Assembly: GCA_934486735.1 (NCBI GenBank)
Contig: CAKSQL010000013.1
Coordinates: forward strand, 1 to 64,000
Length of the DNA stretch: 64,000 nucleotides
Direction of reading: 5' to 3'
Source: an uncultured Clostridia bacterium
GTDB taxonomy: Bacteria; Bacillota; Clostridia; UBA1381
Under the pieces are notes generated by a model. The model had not been told where the DNA came from, made no database searches, and was given only the letters and a program-made list of their open reading frames with translations. This document shows positions 43,161 through 52,869 of this stretch, one piece after another. The translations under genes were made by a program, and so were the position numbers. Each line of letters starts with the position of its first letter. Position 1 is the stretch's first letter.

Positions 43161-44378
43161 TTATTTATCGCCGTTCTTTTGCTTCATCATTGCTCTTACC
43201 TTTAAGGGGAGTCCGAACAGATTGATGAACCCCTCGGCATCCTTGTGACTGTAAAGCTCATGGCTGTCGCCGAAGCTTGCTATATCCTCGTTGTAAAGCG
43301 AATAATCGCTCTTTGCGCCGGCTGCCGAAATGCTGCCCTTATAAAGCTTTAAGCGAACTTCGCCGGTAACTGTCTTTTCCATCTCGTCAACCATTTTTGA
43401 AAGAGACTCGCGGAGCGGTGTGAACCATTTTCCGTCATATACAAGCTCTGCAAATTTGATTGCCGACTGTCTCTTAAAGCTTTGAGTATCGCGGTCAAGG
43501 CAGAGATATTCAAGTTCCTGCAATGCATAGTAGAGAATTGTTCCGCCCGGAGTTTCATAAACGCCGCGCGACTTCATTCCGACAAGACGGTCTTCAACGA
43601 TATCCGCGATTCCGATTCCGTAAGCGCCGCCGATTTCATTAAGCTTTTCAAGCAGCGGACGCGGAGCAAGCTTTTCGCCGTCAACCGAAACAGGCTCGCC
43701 TGCCTCAAAGCCGATTGTGATATACTTAGGCTCATCGGGTGTCTTTTCGGGAGGAACTGTCAGCTTTAACAGATTGTCAAGCTGCGGCTCGTTTGCAGGA
43801 TTCTCCAAATCCATACCCTCATGGCTGATATGCCATATGTTTCTGTCTCTTGAATACAAATCCTTTTTTGTTACCGGGATTTCTATATTATGTGCCTGTG
43901 CGTAGTCAACAGCATCCTCACGTGATTTGATATCCCAGATTCTCCAGGGAGCGATTATCTTAAGCTGCGGAGCCAAAGCCTTGATTGCCAGCTCGAAACG
44001 AACCTGGTCATTGCCCTTGCCTGTTGCACCATGGCAAATTGCCGTTGCACCCTCTGCCAAAGCAACCTCAACAAGCTTTTCCGCAATTATCGGACGAGCA
44101 TGCGATGTTCCGAGCAGATACTTGCCCTCGTAGATTGCTCCTGCCTTTAAGGTCGGGAAAATGAAATTCTTTACATAATCGTCACGCAGGTCTGCCAAAT
44201 AAAGCTTTGATGCACCTGCTTTTTTTGCTCTTTCTTCAAGACCATCAGTCTCTTTGCCCTGTCCCACATCTCCGCAGACAGCTATAACTTCGCAGTCGTA
44301 GTTTTCTTTAAGCCACGAAATTATAATCGATGTGTCCAGTCCGCCCGAATACGCTAAAACTATTTTTTTCTTTGCCAT
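43161..44378 (-). CDS. argG: Argininosuccinate synthase
   Basis: A 405-residue enzyme that joins citrulline and aspartate using ATP. The N-type ATP loop AYSGGLDTSI is at residues 7-16. The GDVGQGKE, GATGKGNDQVRFE and RDRNIWH motifs are present. The ATG at 44378 has GGAGG 8 bases upstream; the longer frame to 44432 is rejected. It is first in the argG-argH pair. A promoter and a perfect palindrome that overlaps its -10 box lie upstream. Confidence 0.97.
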   Translation of the reverse strand: MAKKKIVLAYSGGLDTSIIISWLKENYDCEVIAVCGDVGQGKETDGLEERAKKAGASKLYLADLRDDYVKNFIFPTLKAGAIYEGKYLLGTSHARPIIAEKLVEVALAEGATAICHGATGKGNDQVRFELAIKALAPQLKIIAPWRIWDIKSREDAVDYAQAHNIEIPVTKKDLYSRDRNIWHISHEGMDLENPANEPQLDNLLKLTVPPEKTPDEPKYITIGFEAGEPVSVDGEKLAPRPLLEKLNEIGGAYGIGIADIVEDRLVGMKSRGVYETPGGTILYYALQELEYLCLDRDTQSFKRQSAIKFAELVYDGKWFTPLRESLSKMVDEMEKTVTGEVRLKLYKGSISAAGAKSDYSLYNEDIASFGDSHELYSHKDAEGFINLFGLPLKVRAMMKQKNGDK

Positions 44379-44454
44379 ATTGCATTTCCTCCTAAAATAG
44401 TGTATAATTATAATAGCTTTAAATATTGCCATTACGCACCTTTAATGTTTCATC

Positions 44455-44489
44455 GTGTATATTATACACCAAAAAGAATAAATATGCAA
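44455..44489 (-). promoter_or_regulatory. argG promoter with overlapping palindromic operator
   Basis: On the minus strand, TTGCAT (44489-44484), a 17-bp spacer and TATAAT (44466-44461). A perfect 15-bp palindrome GTGTATA-T-TATACAC (44455-44469) covers the -10 box. Its TGTAT-N3-ATACA form resembles an ArgR box (TGAAT-N4-ATTCA), so arginine-dependent repression is plausible. Confidence 0.6.
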
Positions 44490-44533
44490 TATGTTAATGT
44501 GATAAAAATTTAAAAACAATAGGTGGTTTTTTT

Positions 44534-45034
44534 GTGATTATTTTAGGTATTGACCCCGGATATGCCATTGTGGGGGTAGGAATTGTAGAATATAAAGGAA
44601 ACAAATTTCGTCCGATTGCATACGACGCGATAACGACTCATGCAAAATGCGCGACGACTCTCAGGCTAAAAACCATATACGACGACATAAATTTTTGTCT
44701 TGAAAAATACAAGCCGGACGCGGTTGCGATAGAGGAATTGTTTTTTAACAACAACGCAAAGACCGCGATAGCTGTGGCACAGGCGCGCGGCGTGCTTGTG
44801 GTCTCGGCAACAAACCGCGGCATACCGGTCTACGAATACACGCCGCTTCAAATAAAGCAGGCAGTCGCAGGCTACGGCAAAGCCGACAAAAGGCAGGTTC
44901 AGCAGATGGTTAAAATGCTTTTGAACCTCGACGCAATCCCAAAGCCGGACGATGCCGCCGATGCTCTCGCCGTTGCGATATGCCACGCACATTCGAGCAG
45001 GATGAACGAGGAGTTGGGGACGAATCGGCTTTAG
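44534..45034 (+). CDS. ruvC: Crossover junction endodeoxyribonuclease RuvC
   Basis: A 166-residue Holliday junction resolvase. The acidic set is visible: Asp7 in GIDPGY, Glu near residue 68 in AIEELFF, and the DDAADALA pair near 137-141. The start is a GTG after AGGTGG. ruvA and ruvB do not follow, which is unusual for the Clostridia order ruvC-ruvA-ruvB. It is divergent from argG over about 155 bp. Confidence 0.95.
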   Translation: MIILGIDPGYAIVGVGIVEYKGNKFRPIAYDAITTHAKCATTLRLKTIYDDINFCLEKYKPDAVAIEELFFNNNAKTAIAVAQARGVLVVSATNRGIPVYEYTPLQIKQAVAGYGKADKRQVQQMVKMLLNLDAIPKPDDAADALAVAICHAHSSRMNEELGTNRL

Positions 45035-45165
45035 TCAAAATTTCCGTTTTTTTGCGTATTCGCATATTTTTAACGAAATCCATTCTTTTAAGAATTGTAA
45101 CCCACATTAAAAAGCCGTTTTCTTTACATTTATTTGTATGCTATCACCAAACTTAAAAAGAACGG

Positions 45166-45194
45166 TTGACAAATCCGATATTGTGGTTTACAAT
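45166..45194 (+). promoter_or_regulatory. Promoter of the ECF S-component gene
   Basis: TTGACA (45166-45171), a 17-bp spacer and TACAAT (45189-45194). The roughly 50-nt leader contains a GGAC-N8-GTCC hairpin just before the GAAAGGATGG ribosome site. I cannot match it to a known riboswitch. Confidence 0.75.
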
Positions 45195-45251
45195 ATAATC
45201 ATACTTTGGGCGGACTTACCTCTGTCCATGAGACGAAAGGATGGTATTCAT

Positions 45252-45761
45252 ATGAAAAATAACAACACTTACAAATTGGTACTTGCAGGTCTGTTTGCGG
45301 CTCTGTGCTGCATATCCACCTTTATTCACATACCGACATTTTTCACAATGGGATATGTGAACCTGGGCGACTGCTTTGTAATCGCATCGGGCTTACTGCT
45401 CGGTCCTGTTTGGGGCGCGGCTGCCGGCGGTATCGGCTCAATGCTGACCGACTTAATCCTCGGCTATGCCACATACGCACCCGGAACGCTTATAATCAAA
45501 GCGGCTATGGCGGTTGTTGCTTCGCTTATCTACAGCAAATGCAGCTTCGGCGAAAACAAGATTCTTTCAAAAGTTATTGCGGCAATCTGCGGCGAGATAG
45601 TCATGGTCGGCGGATATTTTGTATATGAATATTTCATTCTTGCCTATGGCTATGCGGCTGTTTCGAGCATCGCGGGCAATCTGCTCCAGGCAGCGGCAGG
45701 CATTATCGCAGCGATCCCCGTTACAACAATTATCGAGCGCTCAAAGCTGATAAAGAAATAA
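45252..45761 (+). CDS. ECF transporter S component
   Basis: A 169-residue membrane protein with five or six hydrophobic segments. The opening (TYKLVLAGLFAALCCISTFIHI) and the GYVNLGDCFVIASGLLLGPVWGA block are those of ECF-type substrate-binding S components of the riboflavin/pyrimidine (HmpT-like) group. It captures a vitamin and docks on the shared EcfA-EcfA'-EcfT module, which is encoded elsewhere. Vitamin identity cannot be read. The ATG at 45252 has its own ribosome site; the longer frame from 45138 spans the promoter and is rejected. Confidence 0.88.
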   Translation: MKNNNTYKLVLAGLFAALCCISTFIHIPTFFTMGYVNLGDCFVIASGLLLGPVWGAAAGGIGSMLTDLILGYATYAPGTLIIKAAMAVVASLIYSKCSFGENKILSKVIAAICGEIVMVGGYFVYEYFILAYGYAAVSSIAGNLLQAAAGIIAAIPVTTIIERSKLIKK

Positions 45762-45775
45762 CATTACTGCAATCA

Positions 45776-45806
45776 AAAACGCACCGAATAAAATTCGGTG
45801 CGTTTT
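45776..45806 (+). terminator. Terminator of the ECF S-component gene
   Basis: A perfect 14-bp stem AAAACGCACCGAAT / ATTCGGTGCGTTTT with a 3-nt loop, 14 bases after the stop codon. Confidence 0.9.
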
Positions 45807-45858
45807 GTGCGTTCCGGGGGATCGAAAAAAAGCCCCTTAATCGGCTAAAGTCGGACGG

Positions 45859-45909
45859 CATGCCGCTCCCGAGCGATGCATTTTGCATGCGGCTCAAAGG
45901 CATGCAAGC
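45859..45909. other. Nested palindromic segment
   Basis: Outer GGCATGC pairs with GCATGCC, and inside is GAGC-N-ATGCA...TGCAT-N2-GGCTC with a small loop. It lies 47 bases beyond the stop of the DUF6259 gene on the minus strand, so it may be a complex terminator. It does not carry the GTAC-loop motif of the repeat family. Confidence 0.35.
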
Positions 45910-45955
45910 TGTCATTTTCAAACCGTCTCCATACTCTTGAACGATCTTTAACTTT

Positions 45956-48046
45956 TTACTGTCCCTTTGCACTCTTTATCATAATCACGCCGCCCGGCTT
46001 TATTGCGAATTTCGGCGCGTTTATCTCCTCTCCGTCACCGCCTGCAACCACGCAGGGTTCATCCGACGGATAATCGATCTCGACATCATAATCGTTATAG
46101 TTTGCTATGAACTCCGCCCATGTGCCGTCCGAGGCAAGCCATTTGCTTTGCATGACCTTATCGACATGAAGTTTGTATCCGTTTTTCTCGACAATTTCAT
46201 TTTTCCCGAGATTAAGTTCGGTCGGCTTTATCATTCTTCCGCGATTTAAGTATTTGCCCTCTCTTTGTCTGAAACCATTCGCTTGGCGCACAAATTTCAA
46301 AACTTTCTCGTTATCCGGCAGCAAATCAAAGTTCTTCAAGCCCCAGTTCCAAACCACTCTGCCGTTGTCCGATATAACCAGGGTCAGCATATCTCCCGCG
46401 CAGAACGAATATGCCATGCGCATCAAAAGATTTTCCGGATTCCTTTCATAATCAAAAGTCCCGTCCACGCAGACTTGATTTCCCATAAAATTGTTCACGT
46501 ATTCATGATAAACATATGCATATGCCGGAACAGGCTCGCCTATCGGATATGCACAGTTGTATCGGTTATCGCTGAACATGAGATTCGGGATAAAGGTCTC
46601 GCCTGCCGCGGATTCGCACCCCAAAAGCACGCCGCTGTCCGCTGCCGCCGATGACAAAATATCCTTTACCGCGTCAAGCTGCCATTTCCCCGGTACGGGG
46701 GGATGCGAGTGCTGCTTGCTGTAGCAAAAATACGAATTTCCGCCATGATTCTGATCCAAAAGCTGAATATAATCGACTCCTCCGCCGATCATCTTTTTTG
46801 CCTCGCCGACCAGCACATTTTTGGTAAACTCTTGTGTCGGGCACATATCGTAGCCGTCTCGCTGCATTGTGCATATTTTGCTCTTTAAAAGCTCCTCCTT
46901 CGGCGAGCGGCACATAATTTTTTCAAGTCTCTTTTGCTCAAAATCCTCATCACATTTATAATCGTCCACCACATTGCTTTTCATGGTGTATCCCATTCCG
47001 CTGCAATATACGCCCAAAAGATGTCCCTTTTTGTGCAGCGCATCGGCATATTCCTCAAATGCCTGCTCGCCCCCGTACGGCGGCCAGACATAGGGCGGCG
47101 CCCACGGTGCCGTTCCTTCCCAATGCATCAAAAGAGCCATGATTTTACTGTCCGTCTTTTTTGCGATATCTTCAATCACCGGCAAGCCTTTTATATACGG
47201 AAACAATTTATTCGGAGTCATAACATCGGTATCGTGCAGACCGCGGACGGGGTATGTAACCACAACCGGCGATTCCGAATACCATTTCGGCAGCTTGTCA
47301 TTCTTTTCAATCGGAACAAAGCTTGTATTTGCCGAAAACCACTCCCGATAAATCTCCGCCGCTTCATGCCAGCCGCCGCGGTACGGCTTTAAAACCCAGG
47401 GGAAGTTCATGGCATAGTCCGCACCGAACTCCGCTCCGGTATAAAATCTGAAATACATTTTGATTCCGTCTTTGCAAGGCACAAAATCAATCGCTTTCAA
47501 ATCTCCCTCTGCATCATGCGCGCCAAGATAAAGACCCTTTTCATCGTCAAAATATGCCATGAATTGAGTCTCCACAACCGCAGGAAAAAGCGGCATAAAT
47601 CCCATTCCGGGGTACTCCGGCTCAAGAAATCCGAGACATTTTTTCCTTTGCTCAAAATCATCCACGACCACGCCCTCGTTGAATCCCCACAAAATTTTAT
47701 TTTCGCCCAATTCCGGTGACACACATATCGCGGTTTCGACATATTCCGGCGCGTCGCCCCCTTTATTTTCTATGCTGACCGAGATTTGAATTTCCTCACC
47801 GAGCGATATTTTTGCCGCCGCCGAAAAGTTCTCCGCACGATATTTATACTCTGCGCCGTTCTTTCCCATATACTCCATTTCGTCCGAGCCTTTTTTCCAA
47901 AGCTCTCCGTCCTTTGTGCGAAACGCCGCAGTGAATATCGGAAGTCTTTCATATATATACTCTTTTCCGCCGGATTCAAGCGAGGTTATGCACCCGTTTT
48001 CCTCATCAATTGCTATCGAATAATTATCATTTTTATATTCTGTCAT
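45956..48046 (-). CDS. DUF6259-type putative glycoside hydrolase
   Basis: A 696-residue protein with an N-terminal beta-sandwich (1-240), a central TIM-barrel-like region (about 260-600, with YIQLLDQNHGG and VLLGCESAAGE near the strand ends where acids would act) and a C-terminal beta domain. The best family match I can offer is DUF6259, a group of predicted glycosidases. No signal peptide, so intracellular. A likely acid pair is the Asp in LLDQNH and the Glu in GCESAAG, which is inference. Divergent from an AraC regulator (48183), its likely activator. Confidence 0.75.
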   Translation of the reverse strand: MTEYKNDNYSIAIDEENGCITSLESGGKEYIYERLPIFTAAFRTKDGELWKKGSDEMEYMGKNGAEYKYRAENFSAAAKISLGEEIQISVSIENKGGDAPEYVETAICVSPELGENKILWGFNEGVVVDDFEQRKKCLGFLEPEYPGMGFMPLFPAVVETQFMAYFDDEKGLYLGAHDAEGDLKAIDFVPCKDGIKMYFRFYTGAEFGADYAMNFPWVLKPYRGGWHEAAEIYREWFSANTSFVPIEKNDKLPKWYSESPVVVTYPVRGLHDTDVMTPNKLFPYIKGLPVIEDIAKKTDSKIMALLMHWEGTAPWAPPYVWPPYGGEQAFEEYADALHKKGHLLGVYCSGMGYTMKSNVVDDYKCDEDFEQKRLEKIMCRSPKEELLKSKICTMQRDGYDMCPTQEFTKNVLVGEAKKMIGGGVDYIQLLDQNHGGNSYFCYSKQHSHPPVPGKWQLDAVKDILSSAAADSGVLLGCESAAGETFIPNLMFSDNRYNCAYPIGEPVPAYAYVYHEYVNNFMGNQVCVDGTFDYERNPENLLMRMAYSFCAGDMLTLVISDNGRVVWNWGLKNFDLLPDNEKVLKFVRQANGFRQREGKYLNRGRMIKPTELNLGKNEIVEKNGYKLHVDKVMQSKWLASDGTWAEFIANYNDYDVEIDYPSDEPCVVAGGDGEEINAPKFAIKPGGVIMIKSAKGQ

Positions 48047-48182
48047 TTTTTTATTTCCCTCCTTGCAGTGCTTTATTTCAATTATATTTTAATAAGCAAA
48101 ATCTTTCTATGCTTTTTTTTAGAAATATATTGCATTTTTTTAGATGATGTGTTATGCTGATATAAAAAGGAGGGGCGGCAGC

Positions 48183-48989
48183 ATGATGGAACGGTTTGAA
48201 AAGGAAGAAAATATAATCTCGGACGGGATTTCGGTAATCGAGCGGAAATGCAGCGCAGGCGGTGCAACGACAGTTCACTGCCACGATTTTATCGAGCTTG
48301 AATATATCTCGGAGGGGCGAGGCAAAAATATAATCGACGGGAAAGAATACGAATTTGAAAAAGACACTTTATTTTTTACAACGCCGATTAATTTTCACAG
48401 GCTTGTCTTTTACGAGGACACAAAACTGGTCAATATAACGCTGTCCGAAACAATTTGCAATCCGCACGCACTTTTCCGAATTGCGTCATCGCATACCGAG
48501 AATGCCGTTGTCTTTTCCGACTCCGACTTGATATTTATAAAAAAACTTATCAGCGAACTTTCGGCAGCGGTCGGTGAAAAAGACAAAGAATATTGCTCCG
48601 CCCTGCTCGATACGCTGCTTTTCAAGACCGCAAAAAGCATAAAGCAAAGAAATACACTCTCGGTGACATATGTTCAATCGGCAATGCTCTATATTATGAA
48701 TAATTTCCGCTCCGATATAACGCTTGCAAGCGCTGCGGATTTTGTCGGTCTTGCGCCCGCTTACTTAAGTCTGATTTTCAAAAAATCCGCCGGTGTGAAT
48801 TTTAAAGAATATCTAAGTTCGCTCCGCTTTGACTATGCAAAAAAGCTTCTGCGTAACTCGGACATGAGCATTTCGGAGGTCTGCTACGAAAGCGGTTTTT
48901 CCGATTATTCCAACTTCCTGCGAAGCTTTAAAAAGCGTTTCGGGATATCTCCCGGAAGTCTGAGAAAGGAATGTAAAAACCGTTCGTAA
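48183..48989 (+). CDS. AraC family transcriptional regulator
   Basis: A protein of about 268 residues. The N-terminal cupin with HCHDFIELEYISEGRGKNII is followed by AraC HTHs (ITLASAADFVGLAPAYLSLIF and ISEVCYESGFSDYSNFLRSFKK). The ATG at 48183 is chosen because GGAGGGG lies about 9 bases upstream; the ATG at 48186 is an alternative. It is divergent from the DUF6259 gene across about 136 bp and probably responds to that enzyme's sugar. It converges with another AraC gene. Confidence 0.92.
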   Translation: MMERFEKEENIISDGISVIERKCSAGGATTVHCHDFIELEYISEGRGKNIIDGKEYEFEKDTLFFTTPINFHRLVFYEDTKLVNITLSETICNPHALFRIASSHTENAVVFSDSDLIFIKKLISELSAAVGEKDKEYCSALLDTLLFKTAKSIKQRNTLSVTYVQSAMLYIMNNFRSDITLASAADFVGLAPAYLSLIFKKSAGVNFKEYLSSLRFDYAKKLLRNSDMSISEVCYESGFSDYSNFLRSFKKRFGISPGSLRKECKNRS

Positions 48990-49055
48990 AAACCGCCCCG
49001 TTTTCCGTCGGAATAATTTTACGCACATCGCACCGGTGCGCAAAAAATGCGCGCA

Positions 49056-49931
49056 TCATCCAAACCGAACCAAGTGAAATGCCGGGTCTGTGCCGCAAAT
49101 CAGTTCTTCCTCGTCCGGCACATCCTGCGAAACAAGCTTCATCTCCTCCGACGGCAATATTCCCATGATACTTTTATACGTCCTCGAAAAATAGGAATAA
49201 TTGTTGAATCCGCACATTTCGGAAACCTGCCCGGCGGTAAGCTTATCTCTCACAAGCAGCACTCTCGCCTGGCTGCATCGGATATAATTAAGATATGTAA
49301 TAATCGACACACCGGTATTGTTTTTGAACATCCGCGAAAAATACGCCCTCGAAAAACCCACGTGCCGCACAATGTCATCGATTGTGATATTTTCCGAATA
49401 GTTTTTCTTTATAAAACCCACCGCGTCCTTTATACTCTCGGGAAAATTATCCCCCGCAACCTCGGTCTCCACGTGATTCTCGGTCAGGTCAATGAGAAAT
49501 TCCAGCACAGCCGCGCGGATTTTGGCGCAGTAACATCCCTCTTTTTGAGTATACAGGAGCATAAGCTTTTTGAAAAATTTTGCGTATTTTTTATCCTTTA
49601 TTATATTCTCATACACAACCGTATCGATTGCAATTCCGTTATCGCGAAAAAAACCGGTATCGACGATAAGGCAATAATATTCAAGTTCCCGATCGGAGCA
49701 AACCGCGTGAAAACAATCGGAATTTATCACCGCCATATCCCCCGGCCCGACAGCATAATTGTGTCTATTGTTCACCACCTGTCCGCTGCCTTTTGTAAAA
49801 TACAAAAACTCCGGATTCTCGTGCCAGTTGCCGAACGCGTTATACTCCCTTTCCTCGGTCATTCTTATGGTATCATAGTGAAATATAAATGGCAGCTGCT
49901 TATTTTCAAGCATATGATTTTCGTAGTTCAT
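49056..49931 (-). CDS. AraC family transcriptional regulator
   Basis: A 291-residue regulator. Its cupin part has GNWHENPEFLYFTKGSGQVV and YAVGPGDMAVINSDCFHAV. The HTHs are ITIDDIVRHVGFSRAYFSRMFKNNTG and AGQVSEMCGFNNYSYFSRTYK. The ATG at 49931 follows GGAGG. Divergent from the isomerase/Gfo-Idh/isomerase operon (50057 onward), it is the likely activator of that operon. Between it and the upstream convergent AraC gene lies a short palindrome (CGCACCGGTGCG). Confidence 0.92.
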   Translation of the reverse strand: MNYENHMLENKQLPFIFHYDTIRMTEEREYNAFGNWHENPEFLYFTKGSGQVVNNRHNYAVGPGDMAVINSDCFHAVCSDRELEYYCLIVDTGFFRDNGIAIDTVVYENIIKDKKYAKFFKKLMLLYTQKEGCYCAKIRAAVLEFLIDLTENHVETEVAGDNFPESIKDAVGFIKKNYSENITIDDIVRHVGFSRAYFSRMFKNNTGVSIITYLNYIRCSQARVLLVRDKLTAGQVSEMCGFNNYSYFSRTYKSIMGILPSEEMKLVSQDVPDEEELICGTDPAFHLVRFG

Positions 49932-50056
49932 TCTAAATCCTCCGTTTTTCAAAAAAGGCACAATTGTGTTAAAATTAGTCACAATATACTATTGCAAATT
50001 CTCTGCTTTTATTATACAATAAATTTAAAAATAAGTCAACAAAGGAGCGATAAATA

Positions 50057-50896
50057 ATGTTCAAAATCGGTGTAATGACAGATTCGTTCAGAATCGATAC
50101 AAAAAGCGCCATAGAAACCGCCGCAAAAATCGGCGCGGACGGCTTTCAGATGTACGCCACAACCGGCGAAAACTCGCCCGAGAATCTCACAAAAGAAAAA
50201 AGACGCGAGCTTTTGGATTTTACAAAATCGCACGGCCTTGTATTCTCGGCAATCTGCGGCGACCTCGGTCAGGGGTTCGGCAATAAGGATAAAAATCCCG
50301 AGCTTATAGAAAAATCCAAGCGCATATTGGACCTTGCAAAGGATTTGGAGTGTGACATAGTAACCACGCATATCGGCGTTGTTCCGTCGAATCCGGGTCA
50401 CGAGCGTTACAAAATAATGCAGGAGGCTTGCTTTGAGCTTGCAAAGTATGCCGATAACATGGGCTCGCATTTCGCAATCGAAACAGGTCCCGAGCCTGCG
50501 CAGGTATTGAGAAACTTTCTCGACAGTCTTTCATCCCATGGCGTGGCTGTGAACCTTGACCCTGCAAATCTGGTTATGGTTCAGAACGAGGACCCTGTAA
50601 AAGCTGTTCACATCTTGGGTGACTATATCGTACATACGCATGCCAAGGACGGCAGACAGAACTATTGGAAAAATCCCGAGGAAATCTACGGAATAATCGA
50701 ACATTCGACCTTTGCCGAAAGCGAGCCTGCTTTTGAAGAGCTTCCGCTCGGCGAGGGAAAAGTAAACTTTCCTCTTTATCTCCAGGCTCTGCGCGAAGTC
50801 GGCTACAACGGCTTTTTGACAATCGAAAGAGAGTGCGGAGACAACCCGATTGAGGATATAACAAAAGCAGTTAAATTTTTAAAGGATTTAATATAA
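50057..50896 (+). CDS. Sugar phosphate isomerase/epimerase family (AP endonuclease 2-like TIM barrel)
   Basis: A 279-residue TIM-barrel protein of the xylose isomerase-like family. The metal-site pattern is visible in AIETGPEP (Glu), NLDPANLV (Asp), HTHAKDG (His) and TIERECG (Glu). These enzymes isomerise or epimerise keto sugars and inositols (IolE/IolI-like, hydroxypyruvate isomerase-like). First in a three-gene operon with a Gfo/Idh dehydrogenase and a second, unrelated-sequence TIM barrel. Substrate unknown. Confidence 0.9.
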   Translation: MFKIGVMTDSFRIDTKSAIETAAKIGADGFQMYATTGENSPENLTKEKRRELLDFTKSHGLVFSAICGDLGQGFGNKDKNPELIEKSKRILDLAKDLECDIVTTHIGVVPSNPGHERYKIMQEACFELAKYADNMGSHFAIETGPEPAQVLRNFLDSLSSHGVAVNLDPANLVMVQNEDPVKAVHILGDYIVHTHAKDGRQNYWKNPEEIYGIIEHSTFAESEPAFEELPLGEGKVNFPLYLQALREVGYNGFLTIERECGDNPIEDITKAVKFLKDLI

Positions 50897-50920
50897 TTAT
50901 AAAATGAAAGGATGACAATC

Positions 50921-51979
50921 ATGGATAAAGTAAAAATTTTAATGATCGGCGCAGGAAACATCGCGAATACACATCTTGATTCCTACAGCCGCAACGATGA
51001 GGTGGAAATTGCCGCAATCTGCGACATCAACGAAAGCCGCTTAAACGAAACAGCCGATATTTTCGGAATCGAAAAGCGTTTCACATCGGTTGACGAAATG
51101 CTCAAGTCGGTTAAAGGCGATGCAGCCGATGTCTGCGTATGGAACTGCAGCCATGCCGAGTGCTCGATTGCAGCTCTGAACGCAGGTCTGCATGTACTTT
51201 GCGAAAAGCCGATGGCTTACAACGCCGAGCAGGCAATCGCAATGCGTGACGCAGCGGTTAAGAACAACAAAATACTTATGATAGGCTTTGTCCGCCGTTT
51301 CTTAAACATCACAAAAATCGTAAAAGACTTCATTGATGTCGGCACTCTCGGCGACATCTATTACACAAAGGCAACCTGCACACGCCGTCACGGAAATCCG
51401 GGCGGATGGTTTTCAAACAAGGCTCTTTCGGGCGGCGGTCCCGTTATCGACCTGGGCGTACATATCATCGACCAGTCGCGCTATCTCATGGGCAAGCCGA
51501 AGCCGGTTTCGGTATACGCCGCAACCTTTGACAAGCTCGGCAGACGCGACAACTTAAAAACAAATGTGGGATGGTCACCCAAAGACGCAAAACCCGATGA
51601 CGTCTGCAACGTTGAGGATTTGGCAAGTGCGCTTATCCGCTACGACAACGGCGCGGTGACTGCTCTTGAAGTAAGCTTTGCCATGAACGGAGACGGCGTT
51701 TACAAAAACGAGTTTTTCGGAACAAAGGGCGGCGCAAACTTTACCGATGATTCGATTAAGCTTTACACCGAGATGAACGACTTTATGGTAGATGTGACTC
51801 CGCAGATTGAAAATCTCAAAAACGATCAGCCGATGTTCGACGGCGAAATGAACCACTTTGTCGACTGCATACAAGGTCGTGCGGAATGTATCTCAACAGC
51901 CGATGACGGAATCGAAATCATGCGCATACTCGACGCTATCTACGAATCGGCAAAGACAGGTCACGAGGTTATCTTATAA
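50921..51979 (+). CDS. Gfo/Idh/MocA family oxidoreductase
   Basis: A 352-residue NAD(P)-dependent dehydrogenase. The Rossmann motif is GAGNIANTH near residues 10-18, with CEKPMA (the catalytic Lys motif EKP) near 94-99 and the C-terminal dimer sheet after it. GGGPVIDLGVHIID carries the family's catalytic Asp and His. The ATG at 50921 has AAAGGA upstream; the ATG at 50912 is too close to that site. It probably oxidises a sugar or cyclitol hydroxyl to a keto compound for the flanking isomerases. Confidence 0.92.
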   Translation: MDKVKILMIGAGNIANTHLDSYSRNDEVEIAAICDINESRLNETADIFGIEKRFTSVDEMLKSVKGDAADVCVWNCSHAECSIAALNAGLHVLCEKPMAYNAEQAIAMRDAAVKNNKILMIGFVRRFLNITKIVKDFIDVGTLGDIYYTKATCTRRHGNPGGWFSNKALSGGGPVIDLGVHIIDQSRYLMGKPKPVSVYAATFDKLGRRDNLKTNVGWSPKDAKPDDVCNVEDLASALIRYDNGAVTALEVSFAMNGDGVYKNEFFGTKGGANFTDDSIKLYTEMNDFMVDVTPQIENLKNDQPMFDGEMNHFVDCIQGRAECISTADDGIEIMRILDAIYESAKTGHEVIL

Positions 51980-52001
51980 TCGAAAGGATGGATTTACAGT
52001 T

Positions 52002-52868
52002 ATGAAAATATCAGTCAGCTCATATTCTTTCAGCCAGCTTATTTCAGCCGGTAAAATCGACCAGGCCGGCGTTGTTGACAAGGCTCACGAAATCGGTTTC
52101 GGTGCTGTTGAGTTTACGGACCTTGCAGGAAACAGCCTTGCAGAGCAAAAGGAATATGCCGCAAAAATCCGCGAAAAAGCGGACAAGCTGGGCATGGACA
52201 TTACAGCGTATACCATATATGCCAATTTGTATCAGCCGGGAACCGTCTCGGCGGAGATAGAGCGAGTTAAAGGTCAGCTTGATGTGGCAAAAATTCTCGG
52301 TGTTCCGGTTCTGCGCCACGATGCGTGCCATCGTCTCACCAAAACCGGCAACGGCAGAAGCTTTGCGCTTATGCTGCCCGAAATTAGCGCAGCGGCAAGA
52401 GAAATCACATCTTATGCCGAAACTCTCGGCATAAAGACATGCGTTGAAAATCATGGCTTTATCGCGCAGGACAGCTATCGCGTTGAGATGCTTTTCAATG
52501 CGGTAAACCATGACAATTTCGGACTTTTGGTCGACATGGGCAACTTTGTCTGCGCCGATGAGGACTCGGCAACGGCGGTATCGCGCGTTGCTCCCTATGC
52601 GATATATGTCCACGCAAAGGACATGAGCATTCACCCGGCGACATTCGAAAAAGGCGGCTTTACCAGAGGCGGCATGAAGTTCATGGGCGAGGCTCTGGGC
52701 GACGGAATTATTCCGATTGAACGGAATCTGCTCACCTTGAAGCGCGCAGGGTATGACGGAGTCGTATCCATAGAATACGAGGGTGAAAGAGACTGTATCG
52801 AGGGAATAACTCAAGGCTTTAACAATCTTACGCAATATATTAAAAACGTTGAAAATATCAAGTTTTAA
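52002..52868 (+). CDS. Sugar phosphate isomerase/epimerase family protein
   Basis: A 288-residue TIM barrel (xylose isomerase-like). The metal-site residues are in CVENHGF (Glu), LLVDMGNF (Asp), YVHAKDM (His) and SIEYEGE (Glu). It is third in the operon, 22 bases after the Gfo/Idh stop, with a CGAAAGGA site. It pairs functionally with the first isomerase; paired isomerases with a Gfo/Idh enzyme occur in degradation of inositols and rare keto sugars. A terminator follows. Confidence 0.9.
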   Translation: MKISVSSYSFSQLISAGKIDQAGVVDKAHEIGFGAVEFTDLAGNSLAEQKEYAAKIREKADKLGMDITAYTIYANLYQPGTVSAEIERVKGQLDVAKILGVPVLRHDACHRLTKTGNGRSFALMLPEISAAAREITSYAETLGIKTCVENHGFIAQDSYRVEMLFNAVNHDNFGLLVDMGNFVCADEDSATAVSRVAPYAIYVHAKDMSIHPATFEKGGFTRGGMKFMGEALGDGIIPIERNLLTLKRAGYDGVVSIEYEGERDCIEGITQGFNNLTQYIKNVENIKF

Positions 52869-52869
52869 A

